Below are positions 21,673 to 29,805 of a DNA stretch of 47,377 nt, in pieces. The notes under the pieces are model-generated. The model did no database searches. It was given only the letters and a program-made list of their open reading frames with translations, and was not told the origin of the DNA. Numbering within the stretch: position 1 is the first letter of the stretch; each line of letters begins with the position of its first letter. This DNA is from Methylococcaceae bacterium (GTDB lineage: Bacteria; Pseudomonadota; Gammaproteobacteria; Methylococcales; Methylococcaceae): positions 1 through 47,377 of the forward strand of contig CADDZF010000006.1 of NCBI GenBank assembly GCA_902812445.1. The letters are read 5' to 3'. Position numbers and translations under genes: made by a program.

Positions 21673-22845
21673 ATGAATTGGGTCAGTAAACGTCAAGAAA
21701 TAAAGTTTAGGTTACTGGATTTGCTTCGAATGGTCGGTATCTGTGTCCTGGTGATCTTGCTTCCGCACGATTCGGCCATCGCGTCGATGACAAGGGTTTA
21801 TTACATCGCCGCCGAGGACGTGCTTTGGGACTACGCGCCTTCTTATCCTGTCGATATGATGACGGGCAAGGAACTCAATGAGAGGCAGAAAGTATTCGTC
21901 GAAGGCAATGGGGTCGATCGCATTGGTCGCAAATACTATAAGGCCCACTTCGTCGAATACACCGATGACACGTTTACCCAAATCAGGCCGCGCCCGGCCG
22001 AATGGGAGCATTTGGGGATACTCGGGCCAGTTGTCCGGGCTAACGTAGGCGATACTCTAAAGATCGTTTTTAAAAACAAGATGGCCGATAACGACGCCTC
22101 GATGCATCCACACGGGGTATTTTATCGCAAAAATAGTGAAGGAACCTTGTATGAGGACAGCACAAGCGGAGAAGATAAGGCCGATGATACGGTCAGGCCC
22201 GGCGCGATCCACACTTATATCTGGGAAGTGCCCGCCCGCGCGGGACCCGGACCCAATGATCCGAGTTCTATCGTCTGGCTTTATCATTCTCACGTTGATG
22301 AGCCTAGGGACGCCAATACCGGGCTGGTGGGCCCGATCATTATTTCTCGGCGGGGATTGTTACAAGAGAATGCCAAGCTAAAGAACATCGATCGCGAATT
22401 TGTCGTTCTATTTACCGTGTTTGACGAGAACAACAGTTTGTACTTCAATAAAAACGTGGCGGCTTTCGCGCCACAGGCGGATGTAGAGGATGAAGATTTT
22501 CAAGAAAGCAACCTAATGCACAGCATGAACGGTTACCTCTATTCCAACCTACCCGGCCTGGAAATGAATGAAGGCGAGAAGGTGCGCTGGTATCAGCTTG
22601 CATTGGGTACTGAAGTCGATCTCCACACGCCGCACTGGCACGGCAACACGCTGACGTCGAACGGATCGCGGGTTGATGTGCTTAATCTGCTCCCAGCGAC
22701 CCAGCTCACGGCGGATATGAGGCCCGACAATCCGGGCCGGTGGATGTATCATTGCCACGTTAACGATCATATTGACGCTGGCATGATGGCGCACTATACG
22801 GTAGAGCCCAGAGGGAACAATCGCGACCGCCTTGCAAGGCATTGA
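21673..22845 (+). CDS. Two-domain multicopper oxidase, ceruloplasmin/hephaestin-like
   Basis: The 390-residue protein has an N-terminal signal or anchor helix (about 16-32) and two cupredoxin domains. All four HxH copper motifs of laccase-type enzymes are present: HPHG (145-148), HSH (205-207), HTPHWHG and YHCHVNDHIDAGM. The last carries the type 1 Cys, His and Met. The opening YYIAAEDVLWDYAPS resembles ceruloplasmin and hephaestin. Such enzymes oxidise Fe(II) or Cu(I) with reduction of O2 to water. The perfect Fur operator over the promoter supports a ferroxidase role in high-affinity iron uptake or iron protection. No permease gene is adjacent. Two-domain forms usually act as trimers (family knowledge). 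Confidence 0.9.
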   Translation: MNWVSKRQEIKFRLLDLLRMVGICVLVILLPHDSAIASMTRVYYIAAEDVLWDYAPSYPVDMMTGKELNERQKVFVEGNGVDRIGRKYYKAHFVEYTDDTFTQIRPRPAEWEHLGILGPVVRANVGDTLKIVFKNKMADNDASMHPHGVFYRKNSEGTLYEDSTSGEDKADDTVRPGAIHTYIWEVPARAGPGPNDPSSIVWLYHSHVDEPRDANTGLVGPIIISRRGLLQENAKLKNIDREFVVLFTVFDENNSLYFNKNVAAFAPQADVEDEDFQESNLMHSMNGYLYSNLPGLEMNEGEKVRWYQLALGTEVDLHTPHWHGNTLTSNGSRVDVLNLLPATQLTADMRPDNPGRWMYHCHVNDHIDAGMMAHYTVEPRGNNRDRLARH

Positions 22846-23251
22846 CATCATCAGCCTTACGTGCCGTTGAAAACCATCCGATCTCGATCCGAGAAACTCG
22901 CGAGGGCAGTGCCTCATTTACGATTTGGAGAAAAGGTCTGCAGGGGGGTTTTCCGGCCAGGTTCATTCGGGCGGTGCACGGTTGTAAGCTGCCGACGTAA
23001 TGTGGAAGCAAATGGTGGAACGACGCCCTGGGTTTTTCCCTGCATGTCTCTCCGCCATCCGTCGCTCGTGCTTTTCGGCTTCTTATCTCACGTACAGTTT
23101 ACCGCTACAAAATTGAAGGCGGTACCGGCCAAGAGCCGGCGTCTTCATCGTATCTTTGTGCATAGCAAACGCCGAAGGCATGCCTTTCCGAATTGGCTTG
23201 CGGCTTTGGTGTGGGCATAATTCTCGATAAACCGGTCAAGAGGAAAGTAGG
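22846..23251. other. Intergenic region, no recognised gene
   Basis: A 119-codon open frame at 22861-23220 has no recognisable motif and a composition unlike the neighbouring genes, so it is not called. The last bases (AGAGGAAAGTAGG) hold the ribosome site of the gene at 23252. Confidence 0.4.
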
Positions 23252-23716
23252 ATGCAAAATCGTAGTTTTGAGCAAGTAAAAGACGTGCTCGATTACAGCA
23301 AGCAACTGCATGCGCAGATCAGGCAGTATTACGATGCCCTAAGTGAACAATCCGTGCAGAGGCGCGTCAAAATGCTGCTCGATTATTTGAGTCGGCACGA
23401 GAAAAACATGGAACAGAGTCTGGACGTCTATGAACAAGAGGCGAAGGGAAGTGTGCTCGATGTCTGGCTCCAATATGCGCCGAGTACGGATATCGAGGGA
23501 GTGCTGAAACGTTGTGTCATCAAACCGAGTATGTCAGTCGATGAAGTGATTAAAATCGCATTGGAATTTGATGATGCGCTGGTTGAGCTTTATAAGGAAG
23601 TCGTGCGTGAAGTCGATGATGACAGGGTGAAAGCCGCTTTCAAAAACTTGATAGAAATGGAAAATCAAGAAAAATTCACCTTGGTTCGGAGCGCTATCCA
23701 GCTGGATGACATGTAG
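23252..23716 (+). CDS. Ferritin-like/helical-bundle hypothetical protein
   Basis: The 154-residue, almost entirely helical and acidic protein has no signal peptide. Four predicted helices are separated near residues 35, 75 and 100. Helix segments LDYLSRHEKNMEQSLDVYEQEA and KNLIEMENQEKFTLVRSA contain spaced Glu/His pairs (ExxH-like) reminiscent of rubrerythrin- and ferritin-like diiron proteins, but a complete pair of ExxH motifs is not clear. ATG 23252 is preceded by AGAGGAAAG. It follows the Fur-boxed multicopper oxidase, making an iron-related role attractive, though it is 400 bases away and probably separately transcribed. Family assignment is tentative. Confidence 0.7.
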   Translation: MQNRSFEQVKDVLDYSKQLHAQIRQYYDALSEQSVQRRVKMLLDYLSRHEKNMEQSLDVYEQEAKGSVLDVWLQYAPSTDIEGVLKRCVIKPSMSVDEVIKIALEFDDALVELYKEVVREVDDDRVKAAFKNLIEMENQEKFTLVRSAIQLDDM

Positions 23717-24121
23717 GCCAAAATCGCTAGCTCTAGGCACCTCTTGAAATGCCGTTGCGGCAAGCACCGAGCGTCTCTGACTGCCACGGCTACGAACAGT
23801 TAAGTTGAATTTCAATGTGGTGGCATTAGGGTTCTCTCTCTACCGATCAGGTGAGCCGCTCCATCGAGCGCGTATCCCGAGTGGGTGGATAATTGATAAT
23901 GTGTGGGAGCCAAGGCAGCATTTTGCAAAGTGCCCCGAAAGATTTGGCAGATTGTAGAACATCTCAAGCAAGGCCAATGTGAACGAAGAATGATCGCGGT
24001 GCCATGATCAAAGTCGCAATGATGAAACGATGCGAATAACGCTATCACGCGATGGAAACATGCTGGCAGTAGAATCGCTGGCTCGAAATATCGATGTCTC
24101 GCCGGCGCGGACGACAATGAG
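23717..24121. other. Intergenic region, no recognised gene
   Basis: The long minus-strand open frame that covers this stretch and continues through 24660 is antisense to the protease gene and has no domain signature. No RNA gene or clear hairpin-plus-T-run was recognised here. Confidence 0.4.
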
Positions 24122-24904
24122 ATGCTCATCCGAATATTACTGATGGCTCTTGGGCAGATCGCCGGCCTTCTCATACCCTTGTTCGTGTCGGCTGCGGAAG
24201 ATAATCTTCCCGCCATTATCGAGAAGGTCAAGCCCAGCATCGTCGGTGTGGGGACCTTTGTAAAGACCCGTTCGCCTCCCGCCTTGTTGCGTGGTACAGG
24301 ATTTGTCGTCGGCAGTGGGACGCTGGTGCTGACCAATGCCCATGTACTACCCGAGATTGTGGCTGGCGAAAGATTTGAGCAGCTGGTGGTTGCTTCGCGT
24401 AGCTCCAATAAGGAGACATTGCGGGGCGCGGTAAAGGTAGCTGTCGATGAAGAGCATGATATCGCCCTGTTGAAAATCAGCGGCGACGCCCTACAGGCCC
24501 TGCAATTGGGAAATTCCGACCAGGTTCGCGAAGGTGAGTTGTACGCATTTACCGGCTTTCCAATCGGCATTGTGCTCGGTTCATATCCGGTGACACACCG
24601 AGGCGTTATTTCTGCCATTAGTCCGATCGTGCTTCCGGCGCTCACTCCGCGCCAGCTCAATCCTGTGATGCTACACAGGCTGAATAATCCTTATGATGTC
24701 TTCCAGCTTGACGCGACTGCTTATCCGGGCAATAGTGGCAGCCCTTTATACGACACCCGGATCGGCCAAGTGATCGGTATCATCAACAGCGTTTATATCA
24801 AAGAAACCAAGGAGAACGTGCTCGAGAAACCCAGTGGCATAAGCTACGCGATCCCGATCAAATACGCGGTAGAGCTGCTAAAGCAGCGCGGCCTTAAGCC
24901 GTAA
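24122..24904 (+). CDS. DegP/HtrA-type serine protease without PDZ domain
   Basis: The 260-residue exported protease has a signal peptide at about 1-25 (ending VSAA). A trypsin-fold domain with a complete triad follows: His74 in TNAHV, Asp113 in EEHDIALLKI and Ser205 in GNSGSP. The chain stops right after the protease domain (AIPIKYAVELLKQRG), where HtrA proteins would continue into PDZ repeats. It could therefore lack the regulated oligomeric behaviour of DegP. A substrate cannot be deduced. It stands alone between two intergenic regions, upstream of the HPr-rel-A type operon. The ATG sits after GACAATGAG with a weak ribosome site. Confidence 0.9.
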   Translation: MLIRILLMALGQIAGLLIPLFVSAAEDNLPAIIEKVKPSIVGVGTFVKTRSPPALLRGTGFVVGSGTLVLTNAHVLPEIVAGERFEQLVVASRSSNKETLRGAVKVAVDEEHDIALLKISGDALQALQLGNSDQVREGELYAFTGFPIGIVLGSYPVTHRGVISAISPIVLPALTPRQLNPVMLHRLNNPYDVFQLDATAYPGNSGSPLYDTRIGQVIGIINSVYIKETKENVLEKPSGISYAIPIKYAVELLKQRGLKP

Positions 24905-25073
24905 CGAGGCGCGTGCTGGCTGAAATTGTCGCGCTTGAGCCATGTTTTCGATTGAAAACTACGATGTATGCCGCGCCGGTACACGTTCGACATCGTAGGG
25001 GTAGTTAACCGTCGATCTTGCTTTGTCAATTTTTTTTACAGTTAACGTCGAATTTCGCATAGTCTCGATCCAT
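24905..25073. other. Intergenic region (left part of a 308-bp gap)
   Basis: AT-rich DNA with a run of eight T near 25031. No gene is recognised. The right part of the gap (25074-25212) carries a promoter and leader for the operon beginning at 25213. Confidence 0.4.
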
Positions 25074-25102
25074 TTGGTCAGTAGAAGATTGAATCTTATA
25101 AT
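25074..25102 (+). promoter_or_regulatory. Sigma-70 promoter for the HPr-rel-A type operon
   Basis: TTGGTC at 25074-25079, a 17-base spacer and a perfect TATAAT at 25097-25102 face the gene at 25213. The leader would be about 100 nt. A ribosome site GGAAGGA is at about 25199-25205. Confidence 0.55.
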
Positions 25103-25212
25103 AAAGTGATGAAGGGTACTAAACTTGCTTTCTTTAGATTAGAAGAAGCGATTGATGGCCCAATGGTCTTAACTGCTGGCTTATACCGATCGGCATAGGG
25201 AAGGAAGCGATT

Positions 25213-25971
25213 ATGAATATTGACGAAAAAAAACACGACGAGAGTCCTTTACAGGCTAGCAAATTCAGGGAGAGCTACTTCGGGAATACTTCAAGGGTCA
25301 GGCGTTCTCTAGTAAAAGCTGCCGCGATTTCTCCAGTAATCCTGACCCTGCGGAGTGGAGCCGCTGCGGCAATGACTAGTGCGGAGTCGTGTATTGTCAA
25401 GGACCAGCAAGCCGCACAACAGGCGGCCGAGATGGATCCTGTCCTGCAAACGGCGGATCCATCGTCCCCAGAGCCGGAGGAGTCTTTGGCGCTCACCTCA
25501 CATCAGGATGGCTGGCTAAGATCGCCTGTAGTAGTTAGAAATATACGAAGAGTCCGCAAGAAAAAAGGCAAATGGATTTACAAGGGCAAGAGTCCCTATG
25601 TTAAGGTCTATACTCATCAGCCGAAAGGAAGGTTCTCCTGGTGGAGCTATAGGAACAAACGGCGGAAGAAGTCGTGGAATTATCGGGATTCCGGACAGCT
25701 GATCGATATATATGATCCAACGGGGAAATTTGTATTGTTAACCGGCGGCATCTTGATGTTCCGAGGCCCTACCAAAAAAATCCGTTATGTAGGAATACCC
25801 GAACAAGACATTGAACAATACGGACTCGTGGCGCTGGATGAAAGCGGAGCTATTCTCCAAGATGAAGAGGGAATGCCAGCTATCGGGATGGCGCTCGAGG
25901 GCGGCGCTCTGCAGAGCAACCACATTACAGCTTCTTGTTGGCTCTCGCTAAATCCGAATATAGTGACCTAA
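25213..25971 (+). CDS. Hypothetical exported protein with Tat-like leader, candidate client of the HPr-rel-A system
   Basis: This 252-residue protein has no domain I recognise. Near the N-terminus Arg30-Arg31 begin RRSLVKAAAISPVILTLRSG-AAAA, a twin-arginine-like leader with the PV.LTLRSG.A.A pattern that I associate with small proteins encoded beside PqqD/HprK-related genes. Cys60 follows the likely cleavage area. The middle (about 105-150) is extremely Lys/Arg/Trp-rich with KKKGKWIYKGK and NKRRKKSWNYR. A beta-rich section follows, and the C-terminus is TASCWLSLNP with Cys242. The two Cys could form a disulfide after export. The PqqD-like frame overlaps its end. It is the first gene after a good promoter, as expected for the substrate of the operon. 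Function is unknown; the client role is inference. Confidence 0.8.
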   Translation: MNIDEKKHDESPLQASKFRESYFGNTSRVRRSLVKAAAISPVILTLRSGAAAAMTSAESCIVKDQQAAQQAAEMDPVLQTADPSSPEPEESLALTSHQDGWLRSPVVVRNIRRVRKKKGKWIYKGKSPYVKVYTHQPKGRFSWWSYRNKRRKKSWNYRDSGQLIDIYDPTGKFVLLTGGILMFRGPTKKIRYVGIPEQDIEQYGLVALDESGAILQDEEGMPAIGMALEGGALQSNHITASCWLSLNPNIVT

Positions 25972-26288
25972 AGCTCTGGCGAGCAGAGCCCAAAGTGATC
26001 GAAATCAGTAGGCAAACATGGAAGGCGTGTGCTTCGGGAACGCTGCTCTGGGAACAATGGAATGGCGATTACATCGTTTATAACTCGCATTCCGGAGAGA
26101 CTCATTTTCTGAACGAGCTGGCCGCTATGGCCTTGAAAAGCCTTGAAGAGGTTCCGTGCAATGCGGAACAACTGGCTAAAACAATGGCCATGCGAGATTC
26201 AATCGCGGCGGACCTCGATACACCCGATATGCAGCGTCTCATCGAAGAATTTGACTCATTAGGACTGATAGAGCCCCACCCATCGTGA
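25935..26288 (+). CDS. PqqD-like protein of the HPr-rel-A system
   Basis: PqqD-type domains bind leader peptides and present them to modifying enzymes. The recognisable core LLWEQWNGDYIVYNSHSGETHFLNELAAMALKSLEE is typical of the PqqD-like branch associated with HprK-related kinase A. The longest frame starts at TTG 25935 and overlaps the upstream gene by 37 bases. GTG 25996 would give about 97 residues, closer to the family size; neither has a good ribosome site, so the start is open. The stop overlaps the GTG start of the kinase gene (GTGA), showing tight coupling. By analogy it could bind the leader of the exported protein encoded just upstream, which is untested. Confidence 0.82.
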   Translation: MLALAKSEYSDLKLWRAEPKVIEISRQTWKACASGTLLWEQWNGDYIVYNSHSGETHFLNELAAMALKSLEEVPCNAEQLAKTMAMRDSIAADLDTPDMQRLIEEFDSLGLIEPHPS

Positions 26289-27223
26289 GAATTGCCGAGT
26301 TTAGTAGCGATGCTCTTAAGACACGTCTTCACACGAGCGGACTTTATACCCAAACCGGCCCTTTCAAAATACGAATAAAAAGTAATTCCCGCCCTTTCAT
26401 CGAATCTCTACGATTCCTGTATGCCGATTACGCCGTACTGGATCGACAATTGGCAGATTTCCACGTTGCCCTCGAGCTGCAAACTAATTATCGGCGCTGG
26501 TTCCATCCGCAAGTCTTGTTCAAGATTGATGGAAAAAGTCCCTTTCAGCCTTTCCCGAACGAGTTAAGCCCTCCGTTATTTGAATGGGGTTTAAACTGGT
26601 GTATCGGGACGCGCGCTCACCACTATTTGATGCTTCACTCCGCTGTTCTGGAGAAAAACGGCAAGGCGCTTATTCTTCCCGCTCATCCGGGTTCCGGCAA
26701 GAGCACGCTTTGCGCCGCGCTTGCTTTGAGCGGGTGGCGCTTGTTGTCGGATGAATTCGGCCTGATCGATACAAAAAGTACCTGCCTGGTCCCGATCCCT
26801 CGCCCCATCGCTTTGAAAAATGAATCCATCAATGTGATCCGAAAGTTGTTTCCGCAAGCCGCCATCGGCCCTTCCTTTCCTAAAACGAGAAAGGGCACCG
26901 TCGCGCACGTTCGACCTTCCATCATGAGTGTCGATCAAATGGACCAGCCAGCACAGGCGGCCTGGATCATCTTTCTGAAATATAAAGCAAGCTCGCCCGT
27001 GGTTTTAGAACCTTTTGACAAAGCCCAATCCCTCTTGCGACTTGCCAACAATGCATTCAACTATGAAGTTTTGGGAAAGCAGGGTTTTCAGCTGGTGAGC
27101 GCCTTGGTGCGGAGTTGCCAATGCCTTTGGCTTAGCTATGGAAATTTGGAGGAAGTCATTGAAAGACTTGATGCGCTCGATGTAACCGGCTATGCCAGCA
27201 CAATTGACGTACACTCGGCCTAG
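26285..27223 (+). CDS. HprK-related kinase A (HPr-rel-A system)
   Basis: The 312-residue protein has a P-loop of the HPr kinase/PEP-carboxykinase type. HPGSGKST (Lys139) is preceded by LHSAVLEKNGKALILPA and followed by LSGWRLLSDEFGLID, whose acidic pair matches the second metal-binding strand of HprK. The HprK capsule-like N-terminal domain is absent and replaced by about 110 residues of unknown fold. Start GTG 26285 overlaps the PqqD stop by four bases. In known HPr kinase the target is Ser46 of HPr; here no HPr is nearby and the substrate is unknown. Residues of the C-terminal half overlap the next gene by 32 bases, so all three enzymes are probably made together. Confidence 0.88.
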   Translation: MRIAEFSSDALKTRLHTSGLYTQTGPFKIRIKSNSRPFIESLRFLYADYAVLDRQLADFHVALELQTNYRRWFHPQVLFKIDGKSPFQPFPNELSPPLFEWGLNWCIGTRAHHYLMLHSAVLEKNGKALILPAHPGSGKSTLCAALALSGWRLLSDEFGLIDTKSTCLVPIPRPIALKNESINVIRKLFPQAAIGPSFPKTRKGTVAHVRPSIMSVDQMDQPAQAAWIIFLKYKASSPVVLEPFDKAQSLLRLANNAFNYEVLGKQGFQLVSALVRSCQCLWLSYGNLEEVIERLDALDVTGYASTIDVHSA

Positions 27224-28298
27224 AGAGCTGTTACTAAGTTGCTTGGCGCATCCCAGTTTAGTCATCAATTTGAGCGAGATCGAATGGGATATGCTGCTAC
27301 CGCTCACCCGGCATTCCAAGCTAATGGGGCGCCTGGCGGAACGCCTCATACAACTAGGTATTTTTAATCGGCTTCCTGCACGAGTTCAAGACCATTTGAT
27401 CGGCTCCATGCGTTTGACGGAGCATCGCCAGCGCATGGTGCTATGGGAGATAAATCGCCTGGAAAGGGCCCTAAAAACCTCGGGAACAACTGTACTGGTC
27501 TTGAAAGGAGGGGCCTATATTCTAGCGCGCTTATCGGCAGGCAGCGGCCGGTTACTCGCCGACGTGGACATTCTGGTAGCCCACAACGATCTCGATACGA
27601 TTGAGAAACTTCTTTTGTCCCAAGGCTGGGAAGCGGTTCAACTGGATGATTACGATGAGCATTATTACCGGGCATGGATGCATGAAATTCCGCCGCTACG
27701 ACACCGCGATCGGTGCATTGAGGTCGACGTGCACCACACGGTTCTGCCCGTCAGCAGCCGCTATAAGCCGAATCCGGAGCTCTTGCTAACCGAAGCGAGG
27801 CCCGTTGAAGGTTGTCAGTTCAAGGTACTCGCTCCGTGCGACATGATTCTCCACAGCGCGGCACATCTGTTCCTGGATGGTGAATTCGTCAATGGCTTAC
27901 GAGACTTGTCTGATATCGATCTGTTGCTGCGTGAATTCAGTCAAAAAGACAGCCGTTTTTGGACTCGATTATTGCACCGTGCTGCCGAGATGAAACTTAC
28001 GCGGCCGCTTTTTTACGCGCTACGTTATACACGACGGATGCTCAAGACCCCGGTTCCCAGACGTGCCGTGGTGGCTGCCGAATTTTATTCGCCGGGTCGA
28101 CGTATGGCTCGGATCATGGACGCCCTGTTTGAACGCGCGCTGATGCCCGACATCCCCGACGTCAACGATCGCTGGACCCCGCTTGCCCGTCGCTTGCTCT
28201 TGATGCGCTCGCATTGGTTGAAAATGCCGCCCGCATTATTGGCCTATCATACGTTTCGCAAAAGCGTAAAGCGCTGGCGTCCTAGCGCCCCCAAGTGA
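27192..28298 (+). CDS. Nucleotidyltransferase-fold protein of the HPr-rel-A system
   Basis: The 368-residue protein belongs to the NTP_transf_5-like group of the DNA polymerase beta superfamily. Its signature is VLKGGAYILARLSAGSGRLLADVDILV, with the G[ST]...D.D metal-binding block. Further support is EVDVHHTVLPV, which supplies the third acidic residue, and a helical region RDLSDIDLLLREF. It overlaps the kinase gene by 32 bases. These proteins recur beside HprK-like kinases and PqqD proteins and have been linked to exosortase-type exopolysaccharide clusters, but their reaction is undetermined. It ends the operon; a convergent RimK-like gene ends 37 bases on. Confidence 0.85.
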   Translation: MPAQLTYTRPRELLLSCLAHPSLVINLSEIEWDMLLPLTRHSKLMGRLAERLIQLGIFNRLPARVQDHLIGSMRLTEHRQRMVLWEINRLERALKTSGTTVLVLKGGAYILARLSAGSGRLLADVDILVAHNDLDTIEKLLLSQGWEAVQLDDYDEHYYRAWMHEIPPLRHRDRCIEVDVHHTVLPVSSRYKPNPELLLTEARPVEGCQFKVLAPCDMILHSAAHLFLDGEFVNGLRDLSDIDLLLREFSQKDSRFWTRLLHRAAEMKLTRPLFYALRYTRRMLKTPVPRRAVVAAEFYSPGRRMARIMDALFERALMPDIPDVNDRWTPLARRLLLMRSHWLKMPPALLAYHTFRKSVKRWRPSAPK

Positions 28299-28335
28299 TA
28301 CGCCCGGAATACCCGATGGAGTGCCTCATCAAGCC

Positions 28336-29805
28336 TCAAGCCGACCGGCGGGTTTCAATTCTGCGCACAAGCTCGCTGATAATCCGTGCATATAGCTCAT
28401 CACCGAGCAGCTGATCCTCTATGCCGGCATCGATACTGGGATTATCATTGATTTCGATCACGAATACGCCTGTATCGGTTTGTTTCAAATCGACACCGTA
28501 AAGCCCGTCCCCGATCAACCTCGCCAGCGCGATGGCGGTATTGACGACTTCGCTTGGTGTATCCGTCACGCGCCAGGTTTTGGAACCACCTTCTACCGCA
28601 CGACCCGATGATTCATGCTTCACCACTTGCCAGTGCGCGCGCGACATAAAGTACTGGCAGGCATACAGGGGCTCGTGATTGAAGATGCCGATTCGCCAGT
28701 CGAATTGCGTATAAAGAAATTCCTGGGCCAGAATGAGATCAGACTCCTTGAACAGTCTTTCCGTAATGTCCTTGTATTCCCGCGCGTTGTTCGCCTTGAA
28801 TACGCCTCTTGAAAAGGAGCCGTCGGGAATTTTCAGCACGATCGGATAATCGATCTCGTCCTGCACCGATTCCACATTGGCTTTTTGCAGGACCTTGGTT
28901 TTCGGGCGGTTGATATGATGCGTCGTCAATAGCTCATCCAGGTAAACCTTATTAGTGCATTTGACGATGGAGTCAGGATCATCCACGACGGTCATTCCTT
29001 CAATCTGCGCTTTTTTGGCGAACCGATACGTGTAATGGTCAATAGCAGTCGTTTCGCGGATGAACAGCGCGTCGTATTCAGCCAGTCGCCCGTAATCCTT
29101 GCGCTCGATTAACTCCACGTCGACCCCTTGCTTTTTGCCCGCCTTGACAAACTTTTGCAAAGCCGCGGAATTGGATGGCGGCATTTTCTCGCGCCGGTTA
29201 TGCAGTATCGCGAGATCATAGCGAGCCGTATTTTTCGTTCTGGGCGTGCGCCAGGGCTTGCTGAGATAGCTGTTCAGCGCCTCGATAAAAAGGCGTTTCT
29301 GGAACTCGTCCAGCGTGCCCAAATAAGTGGGCTTGACCGTTGAGATATGCCATTTCCCCTGAAAGCGAAATTCCACCTTCAGTAACGGGCAGCGGAACAT
29401 ATCGAAGATCTGGCGGGCCAGGTCCTGCATATCCGGGTCTTCACAGCGGCCGAAGAAAATGGCCAGCTCAAAATTCTGTTCGGGTCCTCGCTGTTGCTTT
29501 TTAAAGCTTTTCTGAACCAGCGCGTCGAGGTCCTCCACATTGAGGCTGTAGATGGCCTTGCTGCTGAGATTGGTAATCGTCTTGACCGACGGGATGACCT
29601 TGTAGCGGCGGGGCTCGGCCAATAGCGAACAGTAGTAGCCGGTACTGAGATAACGATAGCTGCGGCACAGGTTGATGACGCATGTTTCTCTGGATTTGAG
29701 ACAGTCCTGACTGGAGAGGTACGCCTTCGCGGTAATGACCTGGACGCAAGGAAAATCGGGCCGCCAGTCCTTGAGGTTCTCGACCAATACGACGTGATTA
29801 GGCAT
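28336..29805 (-). CDS. RimK-family ATP-grasp ligase
   Basis: The 489-residue protein has a C-terminal ATP-grasp domain at about 290-485. Motifs are KCTNKVYLDELLTTHHINRPKT, YPIVLKIPDGSFSRGV, LILAQEFLYTQFDWRIGIFN and GVDLKQTDTGVFVIEINDNPSI, the last carrying the Mg-binding Glu/Asn. The N-terminal 280 residues contain a RimK-like preATP-grasp region and an extension specific to this subfamily. RimK-type enzymes ligate amino acids such as glutamate to peptide ends; the substrate of this branch is unknown. Its start overlaps the end of the upstream GNAT-C39 gene by eight bases, so the two are co-translated and likely act together. The pair occurs in many gammaproteobacteria. Confidence 0.92.
   Translation of the reverse strand: MPNHVVLVENLKDWRPDFPCVQVITAKAYLSSQDCLKSRETCVINLCRSYRYLSTGYYCSLLAEPRRYKVIPSVKTITNLSSKAIYSLNVEDLDALVQKSFKKQQRGPEQNFELAIFFGRCEDPDMQDLARQIFDMFRCPLLKVEFRFQGKWHISTVKPTYLGTLDEFQKRLFIEALNSYLSKPWRTPRTKNTARYDLAILHNRREKMPPSNSAALQKFVKAGKKQGVDVELIERKDYGRLAEYDALFIRETTAIDHYTYRFAKKAQIEGMTVVDDPDSIVKCTNKVYLDELLTTHHINRPKTKVLQKANVESVQDEIDYPIVLKIPDGSFSRGVFKANNAREYKDITERLFKESDLILAQEFLYTQFDWRIGIFNHEPLYACQYFMSRAHWQVVKHESSGRAVEGGSKTWRVTDTPSEVVNTAIALARLIGDGLYGVDLKQTDTGVFVIEINDNPSIDAGIEDQLLGDELYARIISELVRRIETRRSA

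Noticed and set aside
22861-23220. 119-codon open frame between the multicopper oxidase and helical protein genes
   Set aside because: No recognisable motif, basic/Arg-rich shadow-like composition and no clear ribosome site.
23812-24660. 282-codon minus-strand open frame
   Set aside because: It overlaps the intact protease gene on the plus strand and shows Ser/Ala/Pro-rich shadow composition with no domain.
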